A stretch of 64,000 bases of DNA from Sulfurovaceae bacterium (GTDB lineage Bacteria; Campylobacterota; Campylobacteria; Campylobacterales; Sulfurovaceae). The notes beneath the pieces are model-generated. The model was not told the origin of the DNA. It did not search any database and was given only the letters and a program-made list of their open reading frames with translations. Shown here in pieces: positions 26,392-37,043 of this stretch. The stretch covers positions 248,001-312,000 of the forward strand of contig JAQTLE010000002.1 of assembly GCA_028715055.1 (NCBI GenBank), written 5' to 3'. The position numbers and the translations under genes are program-made. Numbering within the stretch: position 1 is the stretch's first letter; each line of letters opens with the position of its first letter.

Positions 26392-27666
26392 ATGAAAATA
26401 AAATATTTTTTTATCGTTTTAGCGATATTTTCAATCTTGTTGGAAGCCAAAACACTGACAACACAAGAAATAAATCAAATGCCTACATCTATAGAAAAAG
26501 ATTATTATATCTGGCGTTTTATTTCTCAACCGGATACTACACAACAAGAAGCATACGACGCTCTTATACAAGCCTCTTATATCAATAAAACTATCGCAGA
26601 TGCCTACAAGAACAAAACAGGAAGTATGCCGCGCATAGGTGCATATTGCAAAGGCCGCGATTGTACGCCTCCGCCCCCATCTAATAATACAGTTCAGGCA
26701 AATAGACGTTTTGCGGCCGGGATCAAAGCAGTAGCAGCGCAAGATCTTCAAACAGCATTATCTGATTTTATATATTCAAAACAAGTTACAGACAAAGTTG
26801 AAGATAGAGACAGAGCGACATTTTGGGCATATTTATTATCAAAAGACAAAACTTTCCTTAATGAATTGCTAAATAGCCAAGATGTTAATATGTATACGCT
26901 TATTGCTCATGATATGGCAAATGATCGCTATCCAAAGACTATCACGCCGAGCTTTGCATTAAAAAACAAATACTCATTTAATGAAAATGATCCAATCAAT
27001 TGGGCACTGATAAAAGAACAGGTTTTTTCTGGTAAAAACAATTTAGACGAGTTGGCACAATCATATGCTTATGAATCCACAGCAGGATACTATGCATTTA
27101 TAAAATCATACGCATCACAACACAAAGAAATATATTATCCGCTACCATATCGTGATATGCTTCAAGAATTGCCAATCGAAAGACAAGCACTGATATATGG
27201 GATTGCAAGACAAGAGAGTCACTTTATACCTGCGTCCGTATCACATTCTTTTGCATTAGGTATGATGCAAATCATGCCGTTTTTGGTGAATTATATAGCA
27301 AAAAAAGATGGTGAATCTATAGACTTAGACGATATGTTTGATCCCTACAAGGCTCTACAATATTCCAATCGTCACTTAAATTATCTAAATTCATATCTGT
27401 ATCATCCTCTTTTTGTAGCGTATGCTTATAACGGTGGTATGGGTTTTACAAAGCGTCTCATACAAAGACCGGATATGTTCAAATCAGGACCATTTGAACC
27501 TTATCTTAGTATGGAAAGAATTGAAAATATTGAATCAAGAGAATATGGCAAAAAAGTTCTTACAAATTATGTAATATATATGAACAAACTTGGTATATCT
27601 ACTCGTATATTGCCGCTTATCAATAAGCTAAATGACGGAACACAAATAGACCGTTTCCGAAATTAA
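26392..27666 (+). CDS. slt: Soluble lytic murein transglycosylase
   Basis: A 424-residue periplasmic protein with a signal peptide (MKIKYFFIVLAIFSILLEA), an alpha-helical superhelix-like N-terminal part and a C-terminal SLT domain. The catalytic Glu is in GIARQESHFIP; ALGMMQIMP and VAYAYNGG are family motifs. It is shorter than E. coli Slt70, as in other Campylobacterota. Cleavage of glycan strands with 1,6-anhydro product is expected. Confidence 0.92.
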   Translation: MKIKYFFIVLAIFSILLEAKTLTTQEINQMPTSIEKDYYIWRFISQPDTTQQEAYDALIQASYINKTIADAYKNKTGSMPRIGAYCKGRDCTPPPPSNNTVQANRRFAAGIKAVAAQDLQTALSDFIYSKQVTDKVEDRDRATFWAYLLSKDKTFLNELLNSQDVNMYTLIAHDMANDRYPKTITPSFALKNKYSFNENDPINWALIKEQVFSGKNNLDELAQSYAYESTAGYYAFIKSYASQHKEIYYPLPYRDMLQELPIERQALIYGIARQESHFIPASVSHSFALGMMQIMPFLVNYIAKKDGESIDLDDMFDPYKALQYSNRHLNYLNSYLYHPLFVAYAYNGGMGFTKRLIQRPDMFKSGPFEPYLSMERIENIESREYGKKVLTNYVIYMNKLGISTRILPLINKLNDGTQIDRFRN

Positions 27667-27738
27667 CTAAATACCCAACTCTCCCTAAAGAGCCTTAGGG
27701 TATAATCACTATCAAAAATAAAATGCAAAGTTTTTACC

Positions 27739-28974
27739 ATGACAAAAAAACCAAATGATATGTATATACCAAAACCAAGTCCAAATGATCCGGATGAGTT
27801 AGGACATTTTGGCATGTTTGGCGGCAGATATGTGCCAGAAACCCTTATGACTGCTTTGGAACAACTAAATAAAGATTATCAAAGTGTTAGATTTGATCCG
27901 GAATTTTGGGGAGAGGTAGACTATTATTATAAAAACTATGTCGGCAGACCTAGCCCACTTTACTTTGCTGAAAATATCAGCGAAGAGCTTGGGGCTAAAG
28001 TTTATCTAAAAAGAGAAGACCTAAATCATACGGGTGCGCACAAAATCAATCATACAATTGCTCAAGCTCTCTTGGCAAAAAGACTTGGAAAAAAGAAAAT
28101 CATAGCCGAAACAGGAGCAGGACAACATGGGGTTGCAACTGCGACTGTGGCTGCATTATTCAATCTTGAATGTGAGATCTTCATGGGGGAAAAGGACGTA
28201 GCCAGACAAGAACTGAATGTTTTCCGTATGAAATTACTCGGATCCAAAGTACACTCCGTTACATCAGGTAGCCGTACGCTAAAAGATGCCATGAATGATG
28301 CAATTCGTCACTGGGTAACTCATGCTAGAGATACTTATTATATTATAGGTACAGTAGCAGGTCCACATCCATACCCAATGATGATTAGGGACATGCAATC
28401 CATCATAGGATGGGAAGCAAAAGCACAAATTTTACAAGCAGAACAAAGATTGCCAGATAAAGTTATTGCTTGTATAGGCGGCGGTTCAAATGCTATGGGT
28501 ATATTTAATCATTTTTTAGAACACAAAGAAGTGGAATGCATAGGCATCGAGGCAGGCGGCTTGGGTATAGATACTGATAAACACGGTGCATGCCTAGCCA
28601 AAGGGAGCCCCGGCGTGCTTCATGGTCAAATGAGCTATCTGCTTCAAGATGAAGATGGACAGATATTAGAAGCCCATTCTATTTCTGCCGGACTTGATTA
28701 CCCAGGAATTGGGCCAGAACATGCTTATCTAAAAGATCATGGCATGGCAAAATATGATAGCATAACTGACTCTGAAGCGCTTGATGCATTTGTATGGCTT
28801 TCTCAACGCGAGGGAATAATACCGGCATTTGAAAGCTCTCATGCAGTAGCGTATCTAAAAAAAATGGATAAGTCAGAAATTAAAGATAAACTCATAATAG
28901 TAAATATTTCCGGTAGAGGTGACAAAGATATGATGCAAGCAAAAGATATATTAAAAGATCAATTTAAAGATTAA
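27739..28974 (+). CDS. trpB: Tryptophan synthase beta chain
   Basis: A 411-residue TrpB of the main (TrpB1) type: [14 protein letters not shown] at the start, PLP lysine Lys102 in [19 protein letters not shown] for indole binding and the phosphate-binding [10 protein letters not shown]. It condenses indole with serine. No trpA or other trp gene lies next to it, so the operon is split in this organism. pepA follows after 11 bases. Confidence 0.96.
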   Translation: MTKKPNDMYIPKPSPNDPDELGHFGMFGGRYVPETLMTALEQLNKDYQSVRFDPEFWGEVDYYYKNYVGRPSPLYFAENISEELGAKVYLKREDLNHTGAHKINHTIAQALLAKRLGKKKIIAETGAGQHGVATATVAALFNLECEIFMGEKDVARQELNVFRMKLLGSKVHSVTSGSRTLKDAMNDAIRHWVTHARDTYYIIGTVAGPHPYPMMIRDMQSIIGWEAKAQILQAEQRLPDKVIACIGGGSNAMGIFNHFLEHKEVECIGIEAGGLGIDTDKHGACLAKGSPGVLHGQMSYLLQDEDGQILEAHSISAGLDYPGIGPEHAYLKDHGMAKYDSITDSEALDAFVWLSQREGIIPAFESSHAVAYLKKMDKSEIKDKLIIVNISGRGDKDMMQAKDILKDQFKD

Positions 28975-28985
28975 GGAATAAATTA

Positions 28986-30434
28986 ATGTTATTTAGCATT
29001 AGCGATAAAAATATAAACTCTTTTAATGGAGATATTACGCTTATTTTCGTTGTTAATGGCAATTTTGAACATGTTAATGTACAAGATAAAGAGCTATTAG
29101 AAAAAATAAGTTTCAAAGCAGAACAAGATGAAGTCTTTCATCTTGTAGAAAAACAACGACTATATGTTGGCGTATCATCATTGGATACAGGGTTATTGCG
29201 AAGTGCTTCAGCTGCTGCTATTCGTTCGATATTTGGAAAAAGTGCTTATAAACATCTTTCTATGGCTCCTTGTGAAAATCTTGATGAGCATTCGATACAA
29301 GCAATATGCGAAGGGATATTGCTTGGTAATTATTGCTTTACAAGATATAAAAGCAAACCAATAATATCCAATTTGGAAAAAGTAACTATTTATTTAAAAG
29401 ATTGCAGTAATCCAGCAGAAAAAGAAGCTATACAAAATGCCATTAACAATGCAGACATCATAGCAAATGCTACAAATTTCTCCAGAGATATAGTAAACAC
29501 AACTCCAGACGATTGCTATCCTGAAATACTTGCTCAGATTGCTAATGAGCTCTGCAAGAATAGTGCATTAGAATGCAATATATTAAAGATTAAAGAGTTA
29601 GAGCAGCAAAAAATGAATGCCATACTTGCAGTTGCAAGAGCAAGTAGGCATGATCCTTGCGTAATTCATCTAATGCACAAACCAACTAATCCCAAATATG
29701 TTGTTACATTGGTAGGAAAAGGTTTAACTTATGACAGTGGTGGGCTCAGTCTAAAACCATCAGCATCAATGGTAAACATGAAATCAGACAAGAGCGGAGC
29801 AGCAGCAGTTTTGGGAATAATGAAGGCAATTGGCGAGCTAGATCTTCCGATAGAGGTCCATGGTTTTATCGGCGCGGTAGAAAATATGATAGGTGGAGAT
29901 GCATATAAACCCGATGATGTACTATATGCAAAAAACGGCAAAACTATAGAAGTGCGCAATACTGATGCCGAGGGAAGACTAGTGCTTGCTGACGTGCTTT
30001 CTTATGCTCAACAAGAGGTAAATGCCGATTATATATATGATTTTGCCACGCTTACCGGAGCTTGCATAGTTGCTCTTGGAGCTTACACTATAGGCATAAT
30101 GGGCAACTCTGATGCACCAAAAACATTGCTAAAAAACGCCTCTATACCTTCTGGGGAAATAGTAACGGAATTGCATTTCAATAGATTCTTGAAAAAACTT
30201 ATCAAAAGCGAAATAGCAGACATAAGTAATGTATCTAGCTCTCCTTATGGCGGAGCTATCACAGCCGGATTGTTTTTATCAGAATTTATAGAAGAAGAAA
30301 ACAAAGACAAGTGGACACACCTGGATATCGCAGGTCCGGCTTTCGTTGAGCATACATGGGGCGAAAATCCACATGGAGGATCAGGAGCAGGAGTAAGGTT
30401 AATGGTAAATTTATTGCAAAATCTGGCTAAATAA
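28986..30434 (+). CDS. pepA: Leucyl aminopeptidase (M17)
   Basis: A 482-residue M17 peptidase. The C-terminal catalytic domain has VGKGLTYDSGG with metal-binding Lys/Asp, MKSDKSGAAAV and the signature NTDAEGRLVLAD; GPAFVEHTWG is near the end. It is a cytosolic two-metal exopeptidase. Its stop abuts the stop of the convergent antiporter gene with no spacer. Confidence 0.95.
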   Translation: MLFSISDKNINSFNGDITLIFVVNGNFEHVNVQDKELLEKISFKAEQDEVFHLVEKQRLYVGVSSLDTGLLRSASAAAIRSIFGKSAYKHLSMAPCENLDEHSIQAICEGILLGNYCFTRYKSKPIISNLEKVTIYLKDCSNPAEKEAIQNAINNADIIANATNFSRDIVNTTPDDCYPEILAQIANELCKNSALECNILKIKELEQQKMNAILAVARASRHDPCVIHLMHKPTNPKYVVTLVGKGLTYDSGGLSLKPSASMVNMKSDKSGAAAVLGIMKAIGELDLPIEVHGFIGAVENMIGGDAYKPDDVLYAKNGKTIEVRNTDAEGRLVLADVLSYAQQEVNADYIYDFATLTGACIVALGAYTIGIMGNSDAPKTLLKNASIPSGEIVTELHFNRFLKKLIKSEIADISNVSSSPYGGAITAGLFLSEFIEEENKDKWTHLDIAGPAFVEHTWGENPHGGSGAGVRLMVNLLQNLAK

Positions 30435-32054
30435 TTAAATTCTCAAAGAGCAACTCAAAGCTTTTTGAGTAAGCATTTCGGATATGATCTGACGATCATT
30501 GACTATATGCTTGATGCCTATCTCTCTTATTATTTTTTCTTCTTCATCGTTATTAACCGTAACTACCGTATTTATATTAGTGTCAATTGATATAATATTT
30601 TCGCAAATCAGTCTTTTATGCTTTTCATTTCTAATTGCTATTACCACGGCTACTGATTCTTCAATATTAAAATGCTCTAATACATTTTTTTGTGCAGCAT
30701 TTGCTAAAAAGATCATTTCTTCTCCACCTGCAATAGCTTTATCCACCAATGTAATATCATGTTCTAAAATAATGTAAAACAAATTCATATCTCTAAAATT
30801 GGCTGCCAATCTTTGTCCTAACGGTCCGTATCCGCAAATAATAATATGGCCTGCAAAACTATCTTCTCTGAAGGCTCTTTTTCTTAAAGCCGTTGGCTCT
30901 GGGGAAAAAAAATCTACAATATTCTTGATATTCTTGAGCACAAACGGTGCAATAAACATGGACATAACAACAGAAATAACCAAGATTTGATTCCATGCAT
31001 CACTGATCATGCCATTAGCATATGCGATCGTAAATATAACCAAAGCAAATTCACCAACTTGGAAAAGAGCCAATGCAGCTTTCATTGCCGACCTTTTTTG
31101 TACAAAAAAAGATAGAACCATAAATACAATAATAGCTTTAAGAAGCATTATCAGAACGACTAAAGATAATATGACATGCCAATATTTTATCAATGAATGC
31201 CAATCAATCTGTATGCCGATAGCTACAAAAAATATACCAAGCAAAATATCTCTGAATGGCACAAGATCGGCTTCTATTTTGTATCTGTATTTGGTTTCAG
31301 CAAGTATCATGCCTGCCAAAAATGCACCTAATGAATATGAAAAACCTAAGCTTTCTGCAAAAAATGATGTAGATATAACAACCAATAATACAGAAACCAA
31401 AAAGATCTCTTCGCTATTTGTGGACATAATCCAACTAAAATATCTCTCAGTTACATATTTTCCAGCGATAAAAAATGCCATAAAAACAATAACAGCACTT
31501 ATTAAAAGTTCTCCGATCAATGAGCTGAGCGACTGATTGTGAATCGTAAAAATAGATATCATAAGCAGTATAGGAATAACTGCTAGATCTTGAAAAAGCA
31601 AAACTCCTAAAGTAATACGGCCATACCCTGAATGTGTTTCGTGATTTTCATTAAGTATCTTAAGCACAATGGCAGTAGATGACAAGGCCAATGCAAACCC
31701 TATAATTAAAGATGTTTTTGGATTTGCTTCAAATAAAAAATAACTGACGCTAGAAAACAAAATACCCGTTATTCCTACTTGAAGCATTCCATATATGAAA
31801 ACTTCTTTTTTCATCTCTCGAAAATGCTTAACAGAAAACTCAAGCCCTATTGTAAACATCAAAAAAACAACACCAAATTGTGATATGTGAGAAAGCGTAT
31901 CTTTTGAACTATCATTAAACTTAAATATAGATGCTATGATAACACCTGATAAAATATACCCTATAATAGTTGGGATTTTGATCTTTTTAAGAAAAACATT
32001 AAAAAGTGTAGCAATGGCAATAGTAATAACTATGATAAACAATGTATGTTCCAT
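30435..32054 (-). CDS. CPA2 monovalent cation:proton antiporter (KefB-type)
   Basis: A 539-residue protein. About twelve membrane segments (1-375) precede a cytosolic RCK/TrkA-N domain beginning GHIIICGYGPLGQRLA. The core TIGLEFS and LALSSTAIVLKIL segments are typical of K+ efflux or Na+/H+ exchangers in this family. A glutathione-gated KefB/KefC function cannot be distinguished from a general K+(Na+)/H+ antiporter. Confidence 0.92.
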   Translation of the reverse strand: MEHTLFIIVITIAIATLFNVFLKKIKIPTIIGYILSGVIIASIFKFNDSSKDTLSHISQFGVVFLMFTIGLEFSVKHFREMKKEVFIYGMLQVGITGILFSSVSYFLFEANPKTSLIIGFALALSSTAIVLKILNENHETHSGYGRITLGVLLFQDLAVIPILLMISIFTIHNQSLSSLIGELLISAVIVFMAFFIAGKYVTERYFSWIMSTNSEEIFLVSVLLVVISTSFFAESLGFSYSLGAFLAGMILAETKYRYKIEADLVPFRDILLGIFFVAIGIQIDWHSLIKYWHVILSLVVLIMLLKAIIVFMVLSFFVQKRSAMKAALALFQVGEFALVIFTIAYANGMISDAWNQILVISVVMSMFIAPFVLKNIKNIVDFFSPEPTALRKRAFREDSFAGHIIICGYGPLGQRLAANFRDMNLFYIILEHDITLVDKAIAGGEEMIFLANAAQKNVLEHFNIEESVAVVIAIRNEKHKRLICENIISIDTNINTVVTVNNDEEEKIIREIGIKHIVNDRQIISEMLTQKALSCSLRI

Positions 32055-32108
32055 TCGACACTCCTTTGGGTTTTTTAAAATATTACCATTTTTTAATACA
32101 AAATTAAT

Positions 32109-32684
32109 CTATTCTTTGGCATCGGCCAAGGTTAAAGCAAACAATATTTGCACTTCTGATTTAAGTAAAGTTGATTGGGCTTGCTGCAACGTACCGCCTG
32201 TAGTTATTATATCATCTACTAGTATTGCATCTATGTCTTTTTTACCTTTATATATAAAATTTCTTGGATGCTCAAGACGATATTGTAAGCTTTGTCCAGA
32301 ATATTTAATATCATTTGATGCAAGCAAAGATGAATGCATGATATTTGCATTTTTTGTTTTCATTGCATGGGTAAGCAATGCCACATGCGAATATCCGTTT
32401 TTTACTTTTTCATCTACACCGATAATGCTGATTTCGCGTGGATCAGCAGAAATAAATTGCAACATAAATGGCTTTAACGTAATATCGGCTAATGCTTTGA
32501 AAATCCTATAACCTTGAGGTGTATGCTTGGAAAGTAATAGATTTTCTATAGTAGAATATTTATAAAAACTATATACATCCAAAGTGCCGATCGTTCTTTT
32601 AGAAATAGATGGACTTAATAAATTTATTTCACAATTCTTGCAAAAAGTACGAAAACTCAAACACTGACAGCTCATACATCTCAT
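32109..32684 (-). CDS. ComF-type phosphoribosyltransferase
   Basis: A 191-residue protein with an N-terminal zinc-binding set (CMSCQC, CKNC) and a PRTase motif ILVDDIITTGGTLQQA near residue 155. ComF homologues take part in natural transformation in several bacteria, including Helicobacter and Campylobacter; here the role is inferred from the family. It is in the minus-strand block between a CopD-like protein and the antiporter. Confidence 0.9.
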   Translation of the reverse strand: MRCMSCQCLSFRTFCKNCEINLLSPSISKRTIGTLDVYSFYKYSTIENLLLSKHTPQGYRIFKALADITLKPFMLQFISADPREISIIGVDEKVKNGYSHVALLTHAMKTKNANIMHSSLLASNDIKYSGQSLQYRLEHPRNFIYKGKKDIDAILVDDIITTGGTLQQAQSTLLKSEVQILFALTLADAKE

Positions 32685-32714
32685 ATTTGCCCTTTAGTTT
32701 ATCAAATTATTATT

Positions 32715-33161
32715 TTACAAAATATGTCTTATGATAATAGCATAATGAAGTATCAATAAATTTAAAAAAAATATGAGTAAAGATGAACCTCTTGATATAA
32801 AATGCTGCATCTTTGTTCTTTCTTTTGTATTTGTTTTAAGAGCTATTACAAAATGTATAATAGTAAGCACAACTACTGCGATCACAAGCCATAGTTTTTT
32901 ACGAAGTGTAACCAATAATTCACTTTGATTATCACTAAATAAAACTTCAATTAGTCCATTTTGCGTAATCAACATAATTCCTGTTGCTATTAAAATTATC
33001 AGTACTACTACCTCATAATATCCAAACACCGGTCCAATGTGCGAATAAACTTCTTTTTGAGCCTTTTTGTCTCTAAGAAATATACCCAAAACAAACATAA
33101 ACACAGATCCGCCTATCCAAGAAATAGCCGCAATCAAATGAATATGAAAAATCCAGCTCAT
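32715..33161 (-). CDS. CopD-like four-helix membrane protein
   Basis: A 148-residue protein with four hydrophobic segments. HIHLIAAISWIGGSVFM at the N-terminus matches the CopD/DUF420-like pattern with paired histidines on helix 1, and late histidines (IIHFVIAL, HYAII) could bind heme or copper. No periplasmic copper domain. Role in copper handling is only suggested. It begins one base after lepA ends. Confidence 0.72.
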   Translation of the reverse strand: MSWIFHIHLIAAISWIGGSVFMFVLGIFLRDKKAQKEVYSHIGPVFGYYEVVVLIILIATGIMLITQNGLIEVLFSDNQSELLVTLRKKLWLVIAVVVLTIIHFVIALKTNTKERTKMQHFISRGSSLLIFFLNLLILHYAIIIRHIL

Positions 33162-33162
33162 T

Positions 33163-34971
33163 TTAGCTGTCTAGTTTAAGTACAGCCATAAATGCTTCTT
33201 GTGGCACTTCTACCTTGCCTATTGACTTCATCCTTTTTTTACCTGCTTTTTGTTTTTCAAGCAGCTTTCTTTTACGAGTAATATCTCCACCATAACACTT
33301 GGCCGTTACATTCTTGCCCATTGATTTGACATTGGATCTAGCTATTACGGTATTGCCTATGCTTGCTTGTATGGCAACTTCAAACAATTGTCTAGGTATC
33401 AGCTCTTTTAATTGATTTACAAAAGCCAGTCCTCTAGTTCTGGCTTTTTCATCTGGTACGATAATAGATAATGCATCTACAACGTCACCTGCTACTTTAA
33501 TATCTAGTTTTACCAGCTTGCCGGGTCGAAAACCGATAGGCTCATAATCAAAACTCGCATATCCTTTGGTGGTACTTTTGAGCTTGTCATAAAAATCCAT
33601 AACTATTTCATTCATAGGTATGTCATACTCCAACAATACTCTAGTTTCATTTAGATAATCCATTTTTATCTGAATCCCTCTTCGATCACTCAAAAGTTTA
33701 ATTAGATTACCTACAAACTCTTGCGGCGTGAGTATAGTAGCCTTGACGTACGGCTCATAAATAGTATCGATCTTTTGCGGCTCTGGAAGCTCGCTTGGAT
33801 TTTGAATATTTATCTTTACTCCATTTGTCTGCAAGACTTCATATACAACAGTAGGTGCGGTAGCAATGAGATCAAGGTCAAATTCTCTCTCCAACCTCTC
33901 TTTGACCACTTCCATGTGAAGCATACCCAAAAATCCGGTACGAAATCCGCTGCCCAGAGCCATAGAACTCTCAGGCTCAAAGCTAAGTGAGCTGTCGTTT
34001 AGTTTGAGTTTATTTAGTGCATCTCTGAGGTCTTCAAATTTATCTGTTTCTATAGGATAAATACCGGCAAATACAAATGGTTTAGCCGGCTCAAACCCAT
34101 GAATAGGCTCGCTAGTTGGGTTCTTTGCGTCTGTGATAGTATCTCCAACTTGAAGTGCATCGACGGTTTTAAGCCCAAGAACGACTATACCTATCTCCCC
34201 TGTGCTGATTTCACTTGTTTTCTTTGGAGCCAAAGGATGCGGATACATGAGATCTAGTATCTGATGTTCCCTTTCTGCTCCCATTATTTTCACCATTTGT
34301 CCTTTTTTGAGACTTCCCTCAAAAACTCGCACGAGAGCTAACGCGCCTAAATAGTTATCAAACCAGCTATCATATATGAGAGCTTTAGTCGGAGCATTTT
34401 CATCGCCTGCTGGTGCTGGAATACGCTCTACTATGGCATCTATGAGTTCTTTAACCCCCTGCCCCGTTTTGGCAGATACTAAACAATGCTCAGTAGCATC
34501 GATGCCTATGGCATTTTCAAGTTCACCAAGCACTCTATCCGGATCTGCAGCAGGAAGGTCTATTTTATTAACTACCGGCAAAAGTTCTAAATTATTTTCT
34601 ATAGCTATATATACATTAGCAATAGTTTGCGCTTCCACGCCTTGTGCGGCGTCAACGATAAGCAATGCTCCTTCGCTAGATGCCAAAGATCTGCTCACTT
34701 CATAAGAGAAATCAACATGGCCCGGAGTGTCTATGAGATTAAGGACATATGCTTCACCATCTTTTATGTAATCAAGCCTTACACTTTGAGCCTTGATAGT
34801 AATTCCTCTCTCTTTTTCTATATCCATCGTGTCCATCACTTGGGCTGACATTTCGCGATCTGATATAGCACCGCACTCTTGTATGATACGATCCGCAAGT
34901 GTTGATTTGCCATGATCTATATGGGCTATAATAGAAAAATTACGAATACGAGATTGTGGTGTTTTTGACAC
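33163..34971 (-). CDS. lepA: Elongation factor 4
   Basis: A 602-residue translational GTPase. G1 [11 protein letters not shown]3 DTPGHVDF, G4 NKIDLP and G5 SAKTG are all present. The LepA-specific C-terminal domain shows [12 protein letters not shown] and [19 protein letters not shown]. Length is normal. It is membrane-associated and acts on the ribosome under stress. Confidence 0.97.
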   Translation of the reverse strand: MSKTPQSRIRNFSIIAHIDHGKSTLADRIIQECGAISDREMSAQVMDTMDIEKERGITIKAQSVRLDYIKDGEAYVLNLIDTPGHVDFSYEVSRSLASSEGALLIVDAAQGVEAQTIANVYIAIENNLELLPVVNKIDLPAADPDRVLGELENAIGIDATEHCLVSAKTGQGVKELIDAIVERIPAPAGDENAPTKALIYDSWFDNYLGALALVRVFEGSLKKGQMVKIMGAEREHQILDLMYPHPLAPKKTSEISTGEIGIVVLGLKTVDALQVGDTITDAKNPTSEPIHGFEPAKPFVFAGIYPIETDKFEDLRDALNKLKLNDSSLSFEPESSMALGSGFRTGFLGMLHMEVVKERLEREFDLDLIATAPTVVYEVLQTNGVKINIQNPSELPEPQKIDTIYEPYVKATILTPQEFVGNLIKLLSDRRGIQIKMDYLNETRVLLEYDIPMNEIVMDFYDKLKSTTKGYASFDYEPIGFRPGKLVKLDIKVAGDVVDALSIIVPDEKARTRGLAFVNQLKELIPRQLFEVAIQASIGNTVIARSNVKSMGKNVTAKCYGGDITRKRKLLEKQKAGKKRMKSIGKVEVPQEAFMAVLKLDS

Positions 34972-35011
34972 AGGTTTCCTTGTTGTATAACTATTTTAGT
35001 CTATTTTAAAA

Positions 35012-35947
35012 TTACTCTACATCAAAAAGAGAATTTATGCTTTCATTGTTATGTACTCTCCTGATGACCTCTCCAAGCATAGAAGCCGTCGAGAGCATTT
35101 TAATTTTTGGAGATGATTTTCTCATTGGTATAGTATTTGCTACTACTAGCTCATCCAATACGCCATTTTCTATACGATCATACGCCGGACCCGAAAGTAC
35201 TGGATGCGTGCAGCAAGCCATTACGCTTGTAGCTCCTAGTTTTTTTAGAGCCTCAGCTGCTTTAACCATAGTACCGGCAGTATCTATCATGTCATCTAAC
35301 AAGATAACATCTTTACCATTTACATCACCTATGACATTCATGACTTCTGATTCATTGGCTTTTTGGCGTCTTTTATCTACTATGACCATCTCTAGTCCTA
35401 ATCTTTGGGCAAAATATCTAGCCCTTGTTACTCCTCCAATATCAGGAGAAGCAATAATCGGATTTGGCAATTGTTTTGCTTTGATATAATCTGCGAACAA
35501 GATAGCACCATATAGATTATCGACCGGGATGTCAAAAAAGCCTTGTATTTGAGAAGCATGCAAATCAACTGTGACCATTCTGGTAATTCCTGCGGTTTGC
35601 ATAAGGTTAGCTACCAATTTAGCTGAAATAGGTACCCTTGGAGCTGCTTTACGGTCTTGTCTAGCATAACCGTAATATGGAACAACAGCTGTAATGGATT
35701 TAGCTGATGATCTTTTCAAGGCATCAGTCATTATAAGAAGTTCCATAAGATTATCATTTGCCGGTGCGCAAGTAGGCTGAATAATATAAACATCCTTTCC
35801 TCTTACACTCTCTGTAATTTGAACATTGATCTCACCATCAGAAAATCTATTTATTGTGGCTTTCGAAAGTGGCATTTCGAGATACTTTGCTATCTCATTT
35901 GCCAACTCAACATTTGCAGTCCCAGAAAAAATCATATATCCGCCCAT
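35012..35947 (-). CDS. prs: Ribose-phosphate pyrophosphokinase
   Basis: A 311-residue PRPP synthase. The start MGGYMIFSG aligns with other Campylobacterota enzymes, so the upstream ATG is used. FSDGEINVQI, the flexible-loop region YYGYARQDRK, VDLHASQIQGFF and the PRPP-binding VILLDDMIDTAGTM are diagnostic. It supplies PRPP to upp, ComF-like and nucleotide enzymes. Confidence 0.97.
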   Translation of the reverse strand: MGGYMIFSGTANVELANEIAKYLEMPLSKATINRFSDGEINVQITESVRGKDVYIIQPTCAPANDNLMELLIMTDALKRSSAKSITAVVPYYGYARQDRKAAPRVPISAKLVANLMQTAGITRMVTVDLHASQIQGFFDIPVDNLYGAILFADYIKAKQLPNPIIASPDIGGVTRARYFAQRLGLEMVIVDKRRQKANESEVMNVIGDVNGKDVILLDDMIDTAGTMVKAAEALKKLGATSVMACCTHPVLSGPAYDRIENGVLDELVVANTIPMRKSSPKIKMLSTASMLGEVIRRVHNNESINSLFDVE

Positions 35948-36017
35948 AAGCGTTTTACCCCATCTTTAATTTAATATTATATTATATCCAAACATTGATA
36001 AAATAGAGGTTTTTAAA

Positions 36018-37040
36018 CTATATGATAATCCCGCCGCCAAGCAATCTATCGTTATCATACAAGGCAGCCACCTGACCTTTGGCTACTCCAAAAACACTTT
36101 CGTGCAATACAATATGGGCTTCATCTCCTTTTATATTTACAGTTGCTTGCACGGCTTGTGTACGATAACGTACTTTGACTTGGCACTCTATACTGCCGCT
36201 TATATTGTCCAATAAAGAAAGTTTTTTGAGATCTACAGAGTTGACCTCCAACTCTTCTTTTTTGCCGACTATGATTTGATTTGTTTGCGGTAAAAGTTTA
36301 AGCACAAAATGAGGATCATGAGCTCCATTTACAAAAAATCCCCTGCGTTTGCCTATGGTGTAATGCATATAACCCTTATGCGTCCCTACAACTTCTCCAA
36401 TGGTATTTAATACCTCGCCTTCTTTGTCGATCTGCATATAATCTTTCAATACATCAGTATAACTATTCTCAACAAAACATATCTCTAGACTTTCTTTTGA
36501 AGATGCTATAGTAGATAAAAAATCATATTTTTGTGCATGCAGTTTAACATCTTCTTTATGCCAATCTCCCAGAGGGAATAACAACTTCGGCAATACACTT
36601 TTGTCTATTTGAGCTAAAAAATAGCTCTGATCCTTGCTTTTATCAACCCCTTCATATATTGCATTTCCATCACATCTGACATAGTGCCCGGTAGCAATAA
36701 AATCAGCACCTTGTGACTCGGCAAATTCTATCATTTTTCCAAATTTAATGGTGCGGTTACATGCTATACATGGATTTGGAGTCAACCCATTCTTATATGA
36801 AGAGACAAAATAGTCAAACACCTCTTTTTTAAAATCGCTGCTCATATCAACAAAATGTGCTTTTATTCCAAGGTGTGCGGCTACATTTTCTACTTTTGCA
36901 AAATTGGCTTCATGATAACCTGCTTTGTCGTGAAGTTTCATATAAACCCCCTCCACTTCATAGCCGGCTTGTTGTAATAAAATCGCAACCATGCTAGAGT
37001 CAATTCCGCCACTCATACCAACCATTACTTTTGAACGCAT
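36018..37040 (-). CDS. mnmA: tRNA-specific 2-thiouridylase
   Basis: A 340-residue MnmA. It has the PP-loop [14 protein letters not shown], nucleophilic Cys in [15 protein letters not shown], second catalytic Cys in EICFVEN and YTIGKRRGF. It thiolates U34 of Lys, Glu and Gln tRNAs. It lies three bases downstream of flhF, where flhG would be expected from Campylobacter. Confidence 0.96.
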   Translation of the reverse strand: MRSKVMVGMSGGIDSSMVAILLQQAGYEVEGVYMKLHDKAGYHEANFAKVENVAAHLGIKAHFVDMSSDFKKEVFDYFVSSYKNGLTPNPCIACNRTIKFGKMIEFAESQGADFIATGHYVRCDGNAIYEGVDKSKDQSYFLAQIDKSVLPKLLFPLGDWHKEDVKLHAQKYDFLSTIASSKESLEICFVENSYTDVLKDYMQIDKEGEVLNTIGEVVGTHKGYMHYTIGKRRGFFVNGAHDPHFVLKLLPQTNQIIVGKKEELEVNSVDLKKLSLLDNISGSIECQVKVRYRTQAVQATVNIKGDEAHIVLHESVFGVAKGQVAALYDNDRLLGGGIII

Positions 37041-37043
37041 ATA

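Noticed and set aside
30499-31536. Plus-strand ORFs of 63 to 175 residues opposite the antiporter gene
   Set aside because: Shadow frames of a clear membrane transporter; hydrophobic codons give open complements.
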